Assembly: GCF_019703855.1 (NCBI RefSeq)
Contig: NZ_AP024086.1
Span: forward strand, 62,001 to 126,000
Length of the DNA: 64,000 bases
Reading direction: 5' to 3'
Source of the DNA: Desulfomarina profundi
GTDB taxonomy: Bacteria; Desulfobacterota; Desulfobulbia; Desulfobulbales; Desulfocapsaceae
Positions 17,783 to 27,370 of the stretch are shown in pieces (within the stretch, counting starts at the first letter, position 1; each line of letters opens with the position of its first letter). Below the pieces are notes generated by a model. It worked only from the letters and a program-made list of their open reading frames with translations. It made no database searches and was not told the origin of the DNA. The position numbers were made by a program, and so were the translations under genes.

Positions 17783-18202
17783 TTTTCCTCCCTGGGTAAA
17801 GTATTACATCATTTAATTTAATAGTTGTTTGATATTTGTAAAGTCTAAATTCTAGGTAGATATGGAAAAAGGAGAAAGAGCCGGGCGAATGTTAAGTTCC
17901 TACCGTTCATTGGTAGAAAATACTGCTGAAATGTGCAGTATTGCAAGAAGGTTTTTATTTCGCTCCGGTATGTTACCGTTTCAACCTGAGGATTATATAC
18001 AATGTAGTGATTAATGAAATAGTTTTTTTCAGGAAAATTCGGAATAAGTAATGTTGATATAAATAATAAATAATTCTTGCTAAATCGGGCGAGGCTGGTG
18101 TAGGCTCTCTTTTTTGAAGAAAGTGTTGCGTAATCCAACGGATACCTGAATAATGCGGGTGCAACACTCAGACTATGCTGAGTTGTTTTTTCAACCTGTG
18201 CC
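17783..18202. other. Divergent intergenic region, arsR / acs
   Basis: 420 bases between divergent genes, AT-rich, with no convincing gene. The reverse frames covering it have poor composition. One perfect 8-bp inverted repeat, AGTGTTGC at 18122-18129 and GCAACACT at 18161-18168, lies 35 bases before the acs start and could be a regulatory stem or operator. No strong -35/-10 pair was identified. Confidence 0.4.
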
Positions 18203-20158
18203 ATGAATAACCTGATGAAAAAAAAGAATAATCAGGAATCATCCTCTCCTTCTTCCGACAGCTGTCTTTCAAAATATAAAAAAGTATACGATTTGTCTCT
18301 TGAAAATCCTGAAGCATTCTGGGCTGAACGGGCGGAAACTCTGGTCAGTTGGGCAAGGAAATGGGATGAAGTGCTTCAAGGTGATTTTAACAGGAGGGAG
18401 GTTTCCTGGTTTTCCGGCGGCAGGCTCAATGTATCCAGTAATTGCCTGGACCGGCACCTTGAAAAAGGTTGTCGTAATCAGGCGGCTCTCATCTGGCAGG
18501 GTGAAAATGATGATGAAGTAAAAGTTTATACATATCAGATGCTGTTGACGGAAACATGCAGGTTTGCCAATGTGCTCAAAGACAAAGGGATAAAAAAGGG
18601 GGATTGTGTATCCATTTATCTGCCCATGATTCCGGAACTCGTTATTGCCATGCTTGCCTGTGCGAGAATAGGCGCTGTTCATTCGGTGATATTCTGTGGA
18701 TTTTCCTCAACCGCGTTGAAGAACAGGATTAAGGATTGCGGTTCGAAGGTTTTTGTAACTGCAGATACAGTCGCCCGCGGTGGGCGGATAATTCCCTTGA
18801 AACCTAATGCTGATGGGCCTCTTGATGAATGCCAATCAATCAGGAACTGTATCGTTGTACGACGAAGCGAAAAAGAGATTTCAATGGTGCCTGGGAGGGA
18901 CAGCTGGTGGCATGAGGAAATGGCCCGGGAGGGAATAGGGAGATATTGTGAACCAGTAGAAATGGATGCAGGGGATACGCTCTTCATGCTGTATACTTCC
19001 GGGTCCACGGGAAAACCTAAAGGTGTACTGCATTCCTGTGGCGGATATTTGACATATGTTCTCCATACATGCAGGACAGTTTTCCACTTCAGTGAGAATG
19101 ATATTCACTGGTGTACTGCCGATATCGGTTGGATAACTGGACATTCCTATTCTGTGTATGGACCATTGGGAGCTGGTGCGACCATATTGATTTACGAAGG
19201 ACTTCCTCTATATCCGGAACCTGACAGGTATTGGCGGATTGTGGAAAAATTCGGAGTAACCGTATTGTATACCGCTCCCGCAGCAATACGGGCCCTGATG
19301 CATTTCGGGGCAGGTCTGGCGGGCAGGTATGATCTGTCGTCATTGAGGTTTCTTGGCTCCGTTGGGGAGCCGATAAATCCGGGGGAATGGAACTGGTATT
19401 TTAAGGAAATCGGCCACTCAAAGCTTCCAGTGATTGATACATGGTGGCAGACAGAAACCGGCGGCATCATGCTCGCCCCTCTGGTTCACCCGGAGTTATG
19501 TGGTCCGGGAGGATGTTCCAGGCCTCTACCCGGTATTGATGCAGCAGTCTTTACAGAAAGTGGCAGGGAAACAGTTCCGGGGGAAAGCGGACGGCTAGTC
19601 ATAAGAAAGCCGTGGCCAGGTATGTTAAAAGCCGTCCTTGGGGATGGGGGGCGTGTGCAAAAAATGTATTTCTCTTCATATCCGGGGGTGTACGATACCG
19701 GAGACTCTGCGCGCAGAAGCGGGGAGAATGTTTTTCAGATCACCGGTCGTCTTGATGATGTGATCATTATATCAGGTCATCGGCTGGGAACTGCTGAAAT
19801 AGAGTCGGTACTGACAGCCCATCGGAGTGTTGCTGAAGCTGCTGTTGTCGGGATTGCTGATTCCCTGAAAGGCCAGAAGATTTATGCCTTTGTCACGGTT
19901 GGAAAAAATGTTGAACAAACCCCCGGGTTGCTTGGAGAACTCCGGCAATATGTTCAAGAAACGATAGGGCCAATTGCAACTCACTCCACGATACAATACG
20001 TTTCTGCATTGCCGAAAACCAGGAGCGGTAAAATCATGAGAAGACTGCTCAGAAAAATCGCCTCAAATGATTTTCATCATTTCGGTGATATATCGACCCT
20101 CGCGGATCCTTCCGTGATCACAGATCTGATTGAAGGAAAAAAAAGATCTTCACCTTAG
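18203..20158 (+). CDS. acsA: Acetyl-CoA synthetase-like acyl-CoA ligase
   Basis: An AMP-forming ligase of about 651 residues that activates acetate (or a close short acid) to acyl-CoA. It shows the P-loop TSGSTGKPKGVLHS near residue 265, the acetate/propionate signature WCTADIGWITGHSY, the DTWWQTETGG adenylate motif, the hinge GRLDDVI followed by SGHRLGTAEIES, and the acylated lysine in KTRSGKIMRRLLRK. The length fits Acs rather than longer acyl ligases. Starts at 18203 and 18215 are both possible, as no strong ribosome site is visible. Acs versus propionyl-CoA synthetase cannot be settled by eye. The tail after residue 630 (DDFHHFGDIS-like, ending SSP) is typical for Acs. Confidence 0.9.
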   Translation: MNNLMKKKNNQESSSPSSDSCLSKYKKVYDLSLENPEAFWAERAETLVSWARKWDEVLQGDFNRREVSWFSGGRLNVSSNCLDRHLEKGCRNQAALIWQGENDDEVKVYTYQMLLTETCRFANVLKDKGIKKGDCVSIYLPMIPELVIAMLACARIGAVHSVIFCGFSSTALKNRIKDCGSKVFVTADTVARGGRIIPLKPNADGPLDECQSIRNCIVVRRSEKEISMVPGRDSWWHEEMAREGIGRYCEPVEMDAGDTLFMLYTSGSTGKPKGVLHSCGGYLTYVLHTCRTVFHFSENDIHWCTADIGWITGHSYSVYGPLGAGATILIYEGLPLYPEPDRYWRIVEKFGVTVLYTAPAAIRALMHFGAGLAGRYDLSSLRFLGSVGEPINPGEWNWYFKEIGHSKLPVIDTWWQTETGGIMLAPLVHPELCGPGGCSRPLPGIDAAVFTESGRETVPGESGRLVIRKPWPGMLKAVLGDGGRVQKMYFSSYPGVYDTGDSARRSGENVFQITGRLDDVIIISGHRLGTAEIESVLTAHRSVAEAAVVGIADSLKGQKIYAFVTVGKNVEQTPGLLGELRQYVQETIGPIATHSTIQYVSALPKTRSGKIMRRLLRKIASNDFHHFGDISTLADPSVITDLIEGKKRSSP

Positions 20159-20209
20159 GTCGACTTTTTTCCACATTTTCTTCACTTTTCTAGAGCGCCC
20201 CCTTGAATC

Positions 20210-20233
20210 TCAATAAAGAAAGGAGTTTATTGA
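20210..20233. promoter_or_regulatory. Short palindrome upstream of hydrolase gene
   Basis: TCAATAAA (20210-20217) and TTTATTGA (20226-20233) are a perfect 8-bp inverted repeat around GAAAGGAG in the 138-base gap before the hydrolase gene. It could be an operator. The loop resembles a ribosome site but no gene starts there. Confidence 0.3.
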
Positions 20234-20296
20234 AACCTGGCCTGGATTTTGTGGCGGATTATCGTCAAAACACAACAATGATGGGAGGATTCGGGA

Positions 20297-20866
20297 ATGA
20301 AAGAAAGGACATTTCTTGTACCGGAAAACTGCTGCCTGCAGATAATTGATGTCCAGGAAAGTCTTATGGCAAAAATAGATGGTGCGAACCAGGTGGCTGC
20401 AACAACCGGTTTTATGATTGAATGCGCCAGGATCCTCGAAATACCGATTTTTGGTAATACCCAGTATAAAAAAGGTCTTGGACCCTATGTGGCTTCGGTT
20501 GAATCCCTGGTCAGCGGGTTACCTGTATTTGACAAGGTGGAGTTTTGTGGTCTGGAAAATAAAGAGACGGCAAAGTTCATAGAGGATTTGCCTGCAACGG
20601 TGAATACAATGATCCTGGTTGGAGTGGAAACCCATATCTGTATATACCAGACAGCGATGGGACTGCTCGACCGGGGATTTTCCGTGTGGGTTGTTTCCGA
20701 TGGAGTTTCTTCCAGATCAGAGTTTATGCATCTTCAGGGGCTTGATCGTATCAAAAGCCTTGGAGGTGTTGTGGGGCCTGCTGAAATGCTGATTTATGAA
20801 TTGCTTGGTAAGGCTGGAACTCCAAAATTCAAGGAAGTACTTCCCCATATTATCAAAAGGGGGTAA
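20297..20866 (+). CDS. Isochorismatase family cysteine hydrolase
   Basis: A 189-residue alpha/beta hydrolase of the isochorismatase/nicotinamidase superfamily. The presumed catalytic triad is visible: aspartate in LQIIDVQESL, lysine in FDKVEFCG, and cysteine in GVETHICIYQTAMGLLDRG. It most resembles the YcaC-like subgroup, whose substrates are unknown. A GGGAGG site precedes ATG 20297. Its neighbours, acs and alaS, give no metabolic hint. Isochorismate or nicotinamide as a substrate should not be assumed. Confidence 0.88.
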   Translation: MKERTFLVPENCCLQIIDVQESLMAKIDGANQVAATTGFMIECARILEIPIFGNTQYKKGLGPYVASVESLVSGLPVFDKVEFCGLENKETAKFIEDLPATVNTMILVGVETHICIYQTAMGLLDRGFSVWVVSDGVSSRSEFMHLQGLDRIKSLGGVVGPAEMLIYELLGKAGTPKFKEVLPHIIKRG

Positions 20867-21053
20867 GTTCGGACTTGTCTGTTTCCCGTTTTTCTGAAAA
20901 TTCCACCAGAAAGGTGCTGCTTTTGCAATCGGATTTTCATTGTTTGTTGCGCCCAGAGGGCATAAATGGCTGAGCCATTTGGTTCAGCTTTGCAGGTTTT
21001 GAGAGAGAAAGAGAGTAATTATTAAGATATAACTATTTTTGAGCGATTTTATC

Positions 21054-23705
21054 ATGAATGGAAATGAAATAAGAAAAAAGTTCCTGGAGTATTTTAAAGA
21101 GAGCAACCATGAGGTAGTGGAAAGCTCCTCGCTGGTCCCCAAAGATGATCCCACCCTGCTGTTTACCAATGCGGGTATGGTGCAGTTTAAAATGGTTTTT
21201 ATGGGTGAAGACAAGCGTGATTATGTCCGTGCAGCCACAAGTCAGCGCTGTGTCCGTGCCGGCGGTAAGCATAACGACCTTGAGAATGTTGGGTATACAG
21301 CAAGGCACCACACATTTTTTGAAATGCTCGGGAATTTTTCTTTTGGTGACTACTTCAAAGAAGAAGCCATTCATTTTGCCTGGAAATTTCTGACAGTGGA
21401 TTTGGGCTTGCCCCGTGAAAAGCTCTGGGTTTCGATTTTTGAAGATGATGATGAGGCTTATGAGCTGTGGGAAAAGATAGAGGATCTGCCGGAAGGCCGG
21501 ATCGTCAGAATGGGTGAAGAGGAAAATTTCTGGGCAATGGGTGATACCGGTCCCTGTGGTCCCTGTTCCGAAATTCATATTGATCAGGGGGTGGAAGCGG
21601 GTTGCGGACGAGAGGATTGCGCGCTTGGCTGTGACTGTGACCGTTTTCTCGAGCTGTGGAACCTGGTATTCATGCAGTTCAACCGTTCTGAAGACGGGAC
21701 AATGACACCATTGCCCAAACCAAGTATTGATACCGGTATGGGACTGGAGAGGGTTGCGGCAGTTCTCCAGGGGAAATTCAATAACTACGATTCGGATCTT
21801 TTTGCTCCGATTATTTCAGAACTCGAAACCCTGTCCGGAAAAGGATACAGCATGAACAGACAGGACGACACAGCCATGCGGGTCATTGCTGACCATGCAA
21901 GGGCGACCACGTTCCTGGTTGCCGATGGGGTGTTGCCGTCAAACGAAGGCCGTGGTTATGTTCTTCGAAGAATTATGCGTCGGGCCGTACGGTATGGAAA
22001 GCATCTCGGTCTTGAAAAACCATTTATGGATGCCGTCTGCAGGGTGGTTGTCAGCCAGATGATTGAAGCCTATCCCCATCTCGGGGATGCAGGCTCACTT
22101 CTCTCCAAGGTGGTGAGTAATGAGGAAGACCGATTCAGGGAAACGCTGGAGCATGGTCTTGCTCTTCTTGATGAAGAAATCGATCGTCTTGGCAGCGTGG
22201 GCCAGAAATGCATCCAGGGTGATTTTATTTTCAAACTCTACGATACCTTTGGTTTTCCCTTTGATATCGTGCGGGATATTGCCCTGGAAAGAGGATTTGA
22301 ATTTGATGAGGCCGGGTTCCTTAACGCTATGGAGAACCAGAGAGAAAAATCGAGACAGTCAAGAAAAGATGAAGGTGTCAGACTGTTTGATGAAGGTGTC
22401 AAGGCCCTTGCAGCCGATGATTTAAAAGCGGCATTTAAAGGATATGCGACACTGTCTCTGGAGTCAAAAGTCGGTGGATTGCTTGACAGCAATGGTGCCA
22501 GGGTTTCGGAACTGGGCGAAGGGGTGTCCGGACGACTGTTTGTGGAAGAAACTCCCTGTTATGCAGAGGCTGGAGGCCAGGTGGGCGACAGTGGTAGAAT
22601 TATCTGGAAAAATGGTCAGGGTGTGGTGGAGTCGACCCTTTCTGAAGGAGATAATATAATTCTCCATAAGGTATCCATTGAAAAAGGTGTGCTCAGGGAA
22701 GGGGATATGGTCGAAATAATGGTGGATCCAGATAAGCGCCAGGCCACCGCAGCTCACCATTCAGCCACTCACCTCCTGCAGGCGGCTCTCAGGGAAGTAT
22801 TGGGTGATCATGTCAAACAGGCGGGATCATTAGTGGGGCCTGACAGACTGCGTTTTGATTTCACTCATTTTTCACCGCTTGAAGAAAAGGAAATTGAAGC
22901 AATTGAACAGCTTGTCAATGAAAAGATACGGGAAAACTGCCAGGTGACAACGCAGATTCTTGACAGGGATGAGGCTATCAGAGACGGGGCTACTGCTCTT
23001 TTCGGGGAAAAATACGAGGATGCAGTGAGAGTGGTTTCCATGGCCGATTTCAGCAAGGAGCTTTGTGGTGGCACGCATGTGGCTTATTCAGGAGAAATCG
23101 GGTTGTTCAAGATCCTTTCTGAAGGAGGTATTGCTGCAGGAGTACGGAGGATTGAGGCCCTGGCAGGGAGCAGGGCCTTTGATCATATCCAGAGTGTCTG
23201 CGGAAGGGAAAGAGAAGTCTGCACTCTGCTGAACGCCACAGCTGATGAGGTTGTGACAAAAGTGAAGACATTGTTGAAAACCAATAAGAGCCAGGAAAAG
23301 AAAATTGCAGACCTGTCCACACGTCTTGCCAGTTCAGACCTGCATTCGATCCTTGCAGACGCAATGACTGTTGCCGGGATTCAGGTGGTGGCGGCAAAAA
23401 TACCCCTTGATAACCCCAGGACACTGAGAGAGGTGGGAGATAAGATCAGGGATAATATGGGTTCCGGGATTGCCCTGCTGGGTGGTGATAATGGTGGTAA
23501 GGCAGCACTTTTGGCTATTGTCAGCAAGGATCTTACCGGTAAAGTGAAAGCCGGAGAACTGGTCAATCGGGTCGCAAAAATCGTGGGCGGAAAAGGTGGC
23601 GGCCGACCCGACATGGCTCAGGCAGGTGGTCCTATGGTTGACAGATTGAACGAGGCCATTGCATCGGTTCCTGCTGTTGTGGAAAAAATAATGAAGGGGA
23701 AATAG
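21054..23705 (+). CDS. alaS: Alanyl-tRNA synthetase
   Basis: An essential class II synthetase of 883 residues that charges tRNA-Ala. Motifs in order: the aminoacylation core with TNAGMVQFK and the GGKHNDLENVG segment, the tRNA-recognition region, the editing domain with HHSATHLLQAALRE (zinc-binding histidines) and CGGTHVAYSGEIG, and the C-terminal glycine-rich C-Ala domain ending GGGRPDMAQAGG. The length matches the family (about 870-880). ATG 21054 was chosen over TTG 21039 because it gives the common N-terminus MNGNEIRKKFLEYF. A small AAATGGCT/AGCCATTT stem occurs about 90 bases upstream in the 187-base leader. Confidence 0.97.
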   Translation: MNGNEIRKKFLEYFKESNHEVVESSSLVPKDDPTLLFTNAGMVQFKMVFMGEDKRDYVRAATSQRCVRAGGKHNDLENVGYTARHHTFFEMLGNFSFGDYFKEEAIHFAWKFLTVDLGLPREKLWVSIFEDDDEAYELWEKIEDLPEGRIVRMGEEENFWAMGDTGPCGPCSEIHIDQGVEAGCGREDCALGCDCDRFLELWNLVFMQFNRSEDGTMTPLPKPSIDTGMGLERVAAVLQGKFNNYDSDLFAPIISELETLSGKGYSMNRQDDTAMRVIADHARATTFLVADGVLPSNEGRGYVLRRIMRRAVRYGKHLGLEKPFMDAVCRVVVSQMIEAYPHLGDAGSLLSKVVSNEEDRFRETLEHGLALLDEEIDRLGSVGQKCIQGDFIFKLYDTFGFPFDIVRDIALERGFEFDEAGFLNAMENQREKSRQSRKDEGVRLFDEGVKALAADDLKAAFKGYATLSLESKVGGLLDSNGARVSELGEGVSGRLFVEETPCYAEAGGQVGDSGRIIWKNGQGVVESTLSEGDNIILHKVSIEKGVLREGDMVEIMVDPDKRQATAAHHSATHLLQAALREVLGDHVKQAGSLVGPDRLRFDFTHFSPLEEKEIEAIEQLVNEKIRENCQVTTQILDRDEAIRDGATALFGEKYEDAVRVVSMADFSKELCGGTHVAYSGEIGLFKILSEGGIAAGVRRIEALAGSRAFDHIQSVCGREREVCTLLNATADEVVTKVKTLLKTNKSQEKKIADLSTRLASSDLHSILADAMTVAGIQVVAAKIPLDNPRTLREVGDKIRDNMGSGIALLGGDNGGKAALLAIVSKDLTGKVKAGELVNRVAKIVGGKGGGRPDMAQAGGPMVDRLNEAIASVPAVVEKIMKGK

Positions 23706-23732
23706 TCTGACCGGAATTTTTTATTGCCGGGG

Positions 23733-23799
23733 TGTAAATATGCGTTTCTGTATGGGAGTGTGAGATACATAAATAAGTTGACAGAGTCGCATATTTACA
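23733..23799. promoter_or_regulatory. 12-bp inverted repeat upstream of the atpF operon
   Basis: TGTAAATATGCG (23733-23744) and CGCATATTTACA (23788-23799) form a perfect 12-bp inverted repeat separated by 43 bases, in the 365-base gap between alaS and atpF'. The right arm overlaps a candidate promoter. It could be a two-site operator, or a long-loop alaS terminator. Nothing else in the gap looks like a gene except a weak 64-codon reverse frame at 23817-24011. Confidence 0.5.
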
Positions 23800-23820
23800 G
23801 TAAGAATTTTTTGCTATTAT
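23778..23820 (+). promoter_or_regulatory. Candidate sigma-70 promoter for atpF operon
   Basis: TTGACA at 23778 is followed after 17 bases by TAAGAA. Alternatively TTTACA at 23794 is followed after 15 bases by TATTAT at 23815. Neither pair is perfect, but this is the best -35/-10-like region ahead of the operon, giving a leader of about 240 bases. Confidence 0.35.
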
Positions 23821-24070
23821 GAATGAGTGTTCATTCTTTCTCCGGGTGTGAAATCGGGTGAAGTGTAGCTTGCTGTGTCGAGTTCTTTTATGATTTCTGC
23901 CTGTTTTTTGGTGCTTTTTGACAGTTGACTGATATTTGAAGGCGTGTTCGGGAGAGAGTTCCCGTCTGTTTTCAATTCCTTATAAAGCTGTAAGCGTGTC
24001 GCGGTCATCATTCATCGCTGGATGAATGTTAAGTTTTTTTTATTATCTAAGTTAATCAGGAGCGATCAAC

Positions 24071-24496
24071 ATGATTACGATGGATATTACCTTGGTAATT
24101 CAGATTGTTAACATGGTTGTTCTCATGTTTCTGCTCAACGGGGTTCTTTACAAGCCTGTAAAGAAAATCCTCAGAGAGCGATCTGAAAAACTGCAGGGAA
24201 TGCAGAATGAGATTTCGGATTTTGAAAAAAATGCGAAACTCAGGCAGGAAGAGGTCGATGCGAAAATGGCAAAGGCATCCGGAAAGGCGAAAGCTGCTCT
24301 GGATTCAGCCAGGGCTGAGGCACAGGCTGCAGGGAATGAAAAGCTGGCGGCTATCAAGGCGGAAGCTGATGAGGGCAGGGAGGAAAAACTTGCTGAAATC
24401 AGGTCGCAGGTTGAAAGAGCCAGAAAAGAGTTGCATGCAGGGCTTGAAGGGTTTGCAACGGAAATGGCAGGTAAAATTCTGGGGAGGAGTCTCTAA
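24071..24496 (+). CDS. F0F1 ATP synthase subunit b' (AtpF')
   Basis: A 141-residue stalk subunit with one N-terminal helix (about residues 5-25, IQIVNMVVLMFLLNGVLYKPV) and a long charged coiled coil rich in Ala, Glu and Lys, ending GKILGRSL. This is the b/b' architecture, and the next gene is the partner b subunit, as in other bacteria with paired b subunits. CAGGAGCG lies seven bases before ATG 24071. It is the first gene of the second atp operon, which runs b', b, delta, alpha, gamma, beta, epsilon. The stop is one base before the next start. Confidence 0.9.
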   Translation: MITMDITLVIQIVNMVVLMFLLNGVLYKPVKKILRERSEKLQGMQNEISDFEKNAKLRQEEVDAKMAKASGKAKAALDSARAEAQAAGNEKLAAIKAEADEGREEKLAEIRSQVERARKELHAGLEGFATEMAGKILGRSL

Positions 24497-24497
24497 T

Positions 24498-25199
24498 ATG
24501 AGAGGAGTGAAAAACTTTGTCGGGATGCTAAGCCTGGCTACGTTGGCACTTTGGTTTGCCTTGTCCCTGGGTACCGCTTTTGCTTCGGTAGAGGCGCATG
24601 CGCCAGCTGCCGACAGTCATGCCGTGGTAACGGACGGAACCGGTCATGGTGAGGCCGCGGTTGCTGCGGAGGGTCATGAAACTGCAGGTGGAGAAGCCCA
24701 CAGTTCGAGTCTTTCTGCCGTCAAGCTCAAAGATCTTGGGTGGAGGGTCGTCAATTTTATTGCCCTTTTGATTATTCTGGTCAAGTTCGGTGCGAAACCG
24801 ATTGGATCCGGTCTGGCTGCAAGGCAGAAGCAGATCAAGGACGAGATTGAGGATCTGCAGAAGAAGAGGGTGGACGCCGAAAAATCATATAACGATTTTC
24901 AGGCGAAACTTGCCAATGTTGAATCGGAAATCGATACAGTTGTAGAACGGGCGGTGGCCCAGGCCGAAATTGAAAAGAAGAAGATTATTGAAAAGGCTGA
25001 GCAGGCTGCCGATGATATCAAACGTGCCGCTGAAATGGCGATTCAGAACGAAATTACAGAGGCAAGGCGACTGTTAAAGGATGAGGTCGCTGAGCAGGCT
25101 GCTGTAATGGCTGAAGAGCTTATTGTGAAGAATCTTACCGACGATGATCAGGTCAAGATTATTGAAGACTATCTAGCTAAAGTGGGGGCCGTACAGTGA
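24498..25199 (+). CDS. atpF: F0F1 ATP synthase subunit b with signal peptide
   Basis: A 233-residue b subunit with an unusual front end. Residues 1-28 look like a cleavable signal peptide (LATLALWFALSLGTAFASVEA). A periplasmic, histidine-rich stretch of about 40 residues follows (motifs HAPAADSHAV, GTGHGEA, EGHETAG). The usual membrane anchor comes next, near WRVVNFIALLIILVKFG, then the coiled-coil stalk. A longer frame starts at 24207 but overlaps atpF'; ATG 24498 has GGGGAGGAG nine bases upstream. Signal-peptide b subunits occur in deltaproteobacteria. The stop overlaps the GTG of atpH by four bases. Confidence 0.92.
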   Translation: MRGVKNFVGMLSLATLALWFALSLGTAFASVEAHAPAADSHAVVTDGTGHGEAAVAAEGHETAGGEAHSSSLSAVKLKDLGWRVVNFIALLIILVKFGAKPIGSGLAARQKQIKDEIEDLQKKRVDAEKSYNDFQAKLANVESEIDTVVERAVAQAEIEKKKIIEKAEQAADDIKRAAEMAIQNEITEARRLLKDEVAEQAAVMAEELIVKNLTDDDQVKIIEDYLAKVGAVQ

Positions 25200-25741
25200 A
25201 ACAGACAATCCTCGCACGGCGATACGCCAAGGCAATTTTCACGGTAGGACAGGAACAGGGGAAGTTCGAAGAGTACAATGAAGTGCTCAATGGACTTGCC
25301 GGGCTGTTTGCAACGAATCCTGAAGTTGTGGATGCGTTGACAAATCCGCTTTATCCTCTGGATGTCAGGGAAAAAGTAATGGTCGGCATGATCGGCTCAA
25401 TGGAAGTCGATTCCGTAATGGGAAATTTCCTGAGCCTCTTAGTTCAGAAAAAACGCGCCGGGATTCTGCCTGAGATAGCGGAAGAGTACAGTACCATGGT
25501 CGATGAGGAAAAAAACATCAGCCACGGCAGTGTTATCTCAGCGGTAGAATTGAGTGATGAATTACGTGAAAGTGTTCAGGCTACATTAGAAAAGTTAACA
25601 GGCAAGAAGGTTGAGTTGTCCATTACTGTGGATCCTTCGATCATCGGCGGTATAATTGCCAAGGTAGGAGACCTGGTCTTGGATGGTTCCATCAAAACCC
25701 AGCTTGCAGGTTTAAAAGATTCCATTAAGGGGAGAGAATAG
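25196..25741 (+). CDS. atpH: F0F1 ATP synthase subunit delta
   Basis: A 181-residue protein of the OSCP/delta family, which ties the b stalk to the top of the alpha-beta hexamer. The N-terminal helical domain starts with the typical ARRYAKAIFTVGQEQGK, and the C-terminal domain has the conserved DPSIIGGIIAKVGDLVLDGSIKTQL. The start is GTG at 25196, inside the last codons of atpF (GTGA overlap). It ends directly at the start of atpA (no gap), so the two are translated from one coupled message. Confidence 0.96.
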   Translation: MKQTILARRYAKAIFTVGQEQGKFEEYNEVLNGLAGLFATNPEVVDALTNPLYPLDVREKVMVGMIGSMEVDSVMGNFLSLLVQKKRAGILPEIAEEYSTMVDEEKNISHGSVISAVELSDELRESVQATLEKLTGKKVELSITVDPSIIGGIIAKVGDLVLDGSIKTQLAGLKDSIKGRE

Positions 25742-27265
25742 ATGCAGATCAAAGCCGAAGAAATCAGTCAAATTATTAAAGACCAGATAGGGGAGTACGA
25801 AACCAGTATTGACCTTAACGAGACTGGTACCGTTATCTCGGTAGGTGATGGTATCGCCCGTGTCTACGGTGTGAAAAATTGTATGGCCATGGAGCTTCTA
25901 GAGTTTCCGGGTGGCATTATGGGCCTTGCCCTCAACCTGGAAGCTGACAATGTCGGTTGTGCCGTTCTGGGAAACGTTTCCGGGATCAAGGAAGGTGATA
26001 TTGTCAAAAGAACCGGCAGGATTGCAGAGGTTCCAGTCGGTCCTGCCATGGAAGGTCGGGTTGTGGACGGAATCGGCCAGCCGATTGACGGACAGGGACC
26101 GATTAACTCGGAACTCTCCTCCAAAATAGAGGTTCTTGCCCCCGGTGTTATTGCCAGAAAGGGTGTCCATGAACCCTGTTATACCGGCGCGAAGGCAGTT
26201 GATGCCATGACTCCGGTGGGAAGAGGACAGCGTGAGCTAATTATTGGAGACCGCCAGATTGGAAAGACTGCTCTTTGTGTTGATGCCATCATTGCTCAGA
26301 AAAATACTGATGTCCACTGTATTTACGTGGCTGTCGGGCAGAAAAAATCAACGGTTGCCCTCGTTGTGGAAGCTCTGAGAAAGCACGGTGCCATGGAGTA
26401 TACAACAGTCGTTTCCGCCTGTGCCTCAGATCCTGCGCCGATGCAATATATTGCACCTTTTGCAGGTTGTTCCATGGGTGAGTATTTCCGCGACAATGGT
26501 CAGCATGCTCTGATAATTTACGATGACCTTTCAAAACAGGCTGTTGCCTATCGCGAACTTTCTCTTCTTCTCAGGCGTCCTCCCGGACGTGAAGCCTATC
26601 CTGGAGATATTTTCTTTAACCATTCAAGACTCCTCGAAAGGGCCGCAAAAGTAAATGATGAACTTGGTGCCGGTTCCCTGACTGCACTGCCGATTATTGA
26701 AACCCAGGCAGGAGATGTTTCCGCATTTATTCCGACAAACGTTATTTCCATTACAGACGGTCAGGTTTATCTTGAACCGAACCTGTTTTTCTCTGGTGTC
26801 CGTCCGGCAATTAATGTCGGTCTTTCAGTTTCCCGTGTAGGTGGTGCAGCCCAGGTGAAGGCGATGAAACAGGTTGCAGGTACACTCCGTCTTGATCTTG
26901 CCCAGTATCGTGAACTGGCGGCGTTTGCTGCATTTGGGTCCGACCTGGATGCTGCAACCCAGGCAAAACTGACCAGGGGAGAACGCCTTGTGGAGATTCT
27001 GAAACAGCCACAGTACCAGCCACTACCCATGGAAAAGCAGGTAACTATTATTTATGCGGGAGCTAATGGCTTTCTTGATTCGCTCCCTGTGGATACTCTT
27101 GCTGATTACGAAAAGGAATTGTACAGCTATATAGAGTCTAATGAACCAGGTATTTTTACTGATCTCGTTGCAGAAGAGCAGTTTACTGACGGTATCAAGG
27201 AAAAACTTGATAAGGTGTTGAACAGCTTTGGTGAAACGTTCAAAGCGAGCAAAGGTCTTAACTGA
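25742..27265 (+). CDS. atpA: F0F1 ATP synthase subunit alpha
   Basis: The 507-residue regulatory nucleotide-binding subunit of F1. The P-loop [10 protein letters not shown] lies near residue 170, with the alpha-specific pattern in [17 protein letters not shown] and the arginine finger in that segment. The N-terminus [16 protein letters not shown] is standard for alpha. Catalysis occurs on beta; alpha binds non-catalytic nucleotides. GGGAGAG at the end of atpH acts as the ribosome site. The 105-base gap before atpG has two small inverted repeats (one is CCTGAAA/TTTCAGG near 27315-27337). Confidence 0.97.
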   Translation: MQIKAEEISQIIKDQIGEYETSIDLNETGTVISVGDGIARVYGVKNCMAMELLEFPGGIMGLALNLEADNVGCAVLGNVSGIKEGDIVKRTGRIAEVPVGPAMEGRVVDGIGQPIDGQGPINSELSSKIEVLAPGVIARKGVHEPCYTGAKAVDAMTPVGRGQRELIIGDRQIGKTALCVDAIIAQKNTDVHCIYVAVGQKKSTVALVVEALRKHGAMEYTTVVSACASDPAPMQYIAPFAGCSMGEYFRDNGQHALIIYDDLSKQAVAYRELSLLLRRPPGREAYPGDIFFNHSRLLERAAKVNDELGAGSLTALPIIETQAGDVSAFIPTNVISITDGQVYLEPNLFFSGVRPAINVGLSVSRVGGAAQVKAMKQVAGTLRLDLAQYRELAAFAAFGSDLDAATQAKLTRGERLVEILKQPQYQPLPMEKQVTIIYAGANGFLDSLPVDTLADYEKELYSYIESNEPGIFTDLVAEEQFTDGIKEKLDKVLNSFGETFKASKGLN

Positions 27266-27370
27266 GATATTCGGGTGAGACAGGCTTGCCAAAACGGAAA
27301 ATGAAAGTCTCGCCTGAAAACAGTTATTTTTCAGGTTGATGATTTTCAGAATAAACAGATAGGTCTAAAT

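Noticed and set aside
23817-24011. 64-codon reverse frame between alaS and atpF'
   Set aside because: Composition is passable, but no ribosome site is seen and it lies across the presumed promoter and leader of the atp operon.
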